Positions 5,301 through 6,215 of a stretch of DNA of 6,215 nt are shown here, piece by piece; the stretch's first letter is position 1, and each line of letters opens with the position of its first letter. The notes beneath the pieces are model-generated. The model ran no database searches, was not told the origin of the DNA, and saw only the letters and a list, made by a program, of their open reading frames with translations. Made by a program: the position numbers and the translations under genes. Source of the DNA: Dehalococcoidia bacterium (GTDB lineage Bacteria; Chloroflexota; Dehalococcoidia; Lucifugimonadales; UBA3495); assembly GCA_022823105.1 (NCBI GenBank), contig JAJDXU010000053.1:1-6215 (forward strand), in the 5' to 3' direction.

Positions 5301-6215
5301 CTACCTCAATGCGGCCGCCGGTTCCGCGGACTTTGCGGGGGCGGTGACGAACTGGCTGGGATGGACCGGGTCGGCGGCTTCCTGCCACGGGTCCCGGTAG
5401 GCGTCTACGGCGGCCTGCATATCGCGGTCCAACCGGTCGCAGATGCCCTCGCTATCGTCCACCAGGATCTGCCGGAGCCGCTCGATGCCCAGCTGTTCCA
5501 CGAAGTCGTAGGTTCGTTCCAGGTATCGGGCGTTTTCCCGGTAATACTGCATGAACCGGCCCATCATCAGGAGGGTCTCGTCGTGGGTGTCGGTGATGCA
5601 CAGGACGTCTCCCCTGCGGACCCGTGAACCGGCCGCGCCGCCGATGTAAACCTCCCATTTCCCGCCTTCAATCGCCGTCGCGCCCACGTCCTTGGTCGTG
5701 GACTCGGCGCAGTTGCGGGGGCACCCCGATACGGCCAGCTTCATCTTGTGCGGGCTCTCGATGCCCTGGAACCGCTTTTCGATCTTGACGCCGAGGCCGG
5801 TGCTGTCGCCCACGCCGAACCGGCAAAACTCGGTTCCAACGCAGGTCTTGCAGGTGCGGAAAGCCTTGGTATAGGCGTGGCCCGACGGCATCCCGATCTC
5901 CTGCCATACCTGCGGCAGATGCTCCTTGGGGATACCCAGCACGTCGATGCGCTGACCTCCGGTGATTTTCACCATCTTGGCCTCGAATTTCTCGGCGGCG
6001 TCCGCGATGCGGCGCAACTGGTCGGGCGTTGTGATGCCGCCGTAGATCCTGGGGACCACGCTGAATGTGCCATCGTTCTGGATGTTGGCATGGACTCGGT
6101 CGTTGATGAAACGGGCATCGCGTTCGTCCTCATACTCCGCGCCCCAGGTGGTGCGCAGCAGCGAGGCCAGGCCCTGCTTGCTGGCGGCGTCCTCACGGCC
6201 ATCGGAAAGCGCTTC
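5301..6215 (-). CDS. nirB: Nitrite reductase large subunit NirB, C-terminal part (5' end outside window)
   Basis: The last 304 residues are visible and the frame stays open to the window edge, so the start and the N-terminal FAD/NAD(P) and [2Fe-2S] domains would lie beyond 6215. The visible part is the sirohaem/[4Fe-4S] catalytic half that reduces nitrite to ammonium in the cytoplasm. It matches E. coli NirB closely from memory: RFINDRVHANIQNDGTFSVV near its start, then MVKITGGQRIDVLG, GMPSGHAY, and the cluster ligands C-x5-C in CVGTEFCRF (Cys125 and Cys131 of the visible part, codons 5843-5841 and 5825-5823) and C-x3-C in SGCPRNCAE (Cys165 and Cys169, codons 5723-5721 and 5711-5709). All four cysteines are present. 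The family ending DPW is followed by a 28-residue Ala/Pro-rich tail. The stop lies 4 bp before nirD. The GTG at 6059 is an internal Val, not a start. A shorter ferredoxin-type reductase is a less likely alternative. Confidence 0.94.
   Translation of the reverse strand, partial: EALSDGREDAASKQGLASLLRTTWGAEYEDERDARFINDRVHANIQNDGTFSVVPRIYGGITTPDQLRRIADAAEKFEAKMVKITGGQRIDVLGIPKEHLPQVWQEIGMPSGHAYTKAFRTCKTCVGTEFCRFGVGDSTGLGVKIEKRFQGIESPHKMKLAVSGCPRNCAESTTKDVGATAIEGGKWEVYIGGAAGSRVRRGDVLCITDTHDETLLMMGRFMQYYRENARYLERTYDFVEQLGIERLRQILVDDSEGICDRLDRDMQAAVDAYRDPWQEAADPVHPSQFVTAPAKSAEPAAALR

Noticed and set aside
6057..6059. GTG as the start of the NirB-like gene
   Set aside because: The frame continues upstream to the window edge with conserved NirB sequence, so this GTG encodes an internal Val.
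1..6215. CRISPR array, tRNA or rRNA genes, phage or defence genes
   Set aside because: No regularly spaced repeats of suitable length, no tRNA-like cloverleaf noticed, and no proteins of those families in any frame.

Overview
The window is GC-rich bacterial DNA holding a metabolic gene neighbourhood with an insertion-sequence end on its left side. Nothing in it identifies the host securely. High GC, a flavin/F420-type luciferase-like oxidoreductase, a signal-peptide-less NMT1/THI5-like binding protein, an arylsulfotransferase-like gene start and a NirB/NirD/NarK cluster together would suit an uncultured Chloroflexota-like (SAR202/Dehalococcoidia-type) or actinobacterial-type genome. That is an inference and should be held loosely.

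Left edge (1-390): positions 1-139 look like the left end of an IS21-family element that continues off the window. The end reads TGTCAATTTTC on the minus strand, there are three copies of TGGGTCAATG (plus strand), and a strong Shine-Dalgarno precedes an ATG at position 4 (minus), where istA would begin. The junction at 139/140 cuts a minus-strand reading frame at its 35th codon. That frame has its own good Shine-Dalgarno and resembles the N-terminus of arylsulfotransferase-like proteins. A 146-bp divergent gap separates it from the next gene.

Plus-strand pair (391-2319): an NMT1/SsuA-like substrate-binding-type protein is followed, 6-12 bp later, by a luciferase-like (LLM) oxidoreductase. They form a tight two-gene unit without visible permease or ATPase genes. 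A 52-bp gap with two small hairpins separates it from a convergent VOC/glyoxalase-fold protein (2372-2773, minus).

Non-coding stretch (2774-3530): about 757 bp with no convincing gene. It contains a three-unit 10-bp tandem repeat, about 240 bp of extreme G-over-C strand bias with quadruplex-like G runs, a degenerate hairpin around GGCACAGACA, and a perfect 11-bp-stem hairpin. It looks like an accumulation of repeat-type sequence.

Right half (3531-6215, all minus strand): nirB (C-terminal sirohaem/[4Fe-4S] half, gene continues beyond the window), nirD (Rieske [2Fe-2S] subunit) and a NarK/NRT2-type nitrate/nitrite transporter, in that transcriptional order with gaps of 4 and 32 bp. This is a nitrite-reduction operon: the transporter moves nitrate or nitrite across the membrane and NirBD reduces nitrite to ammonium with NAD(P)H. 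I see no clearly novel system. The points most worth checking are the IS21/arylsulfotransferase junction, the unusual non-coding stretch, and the possible organosulfur theme of the left-hand genes.
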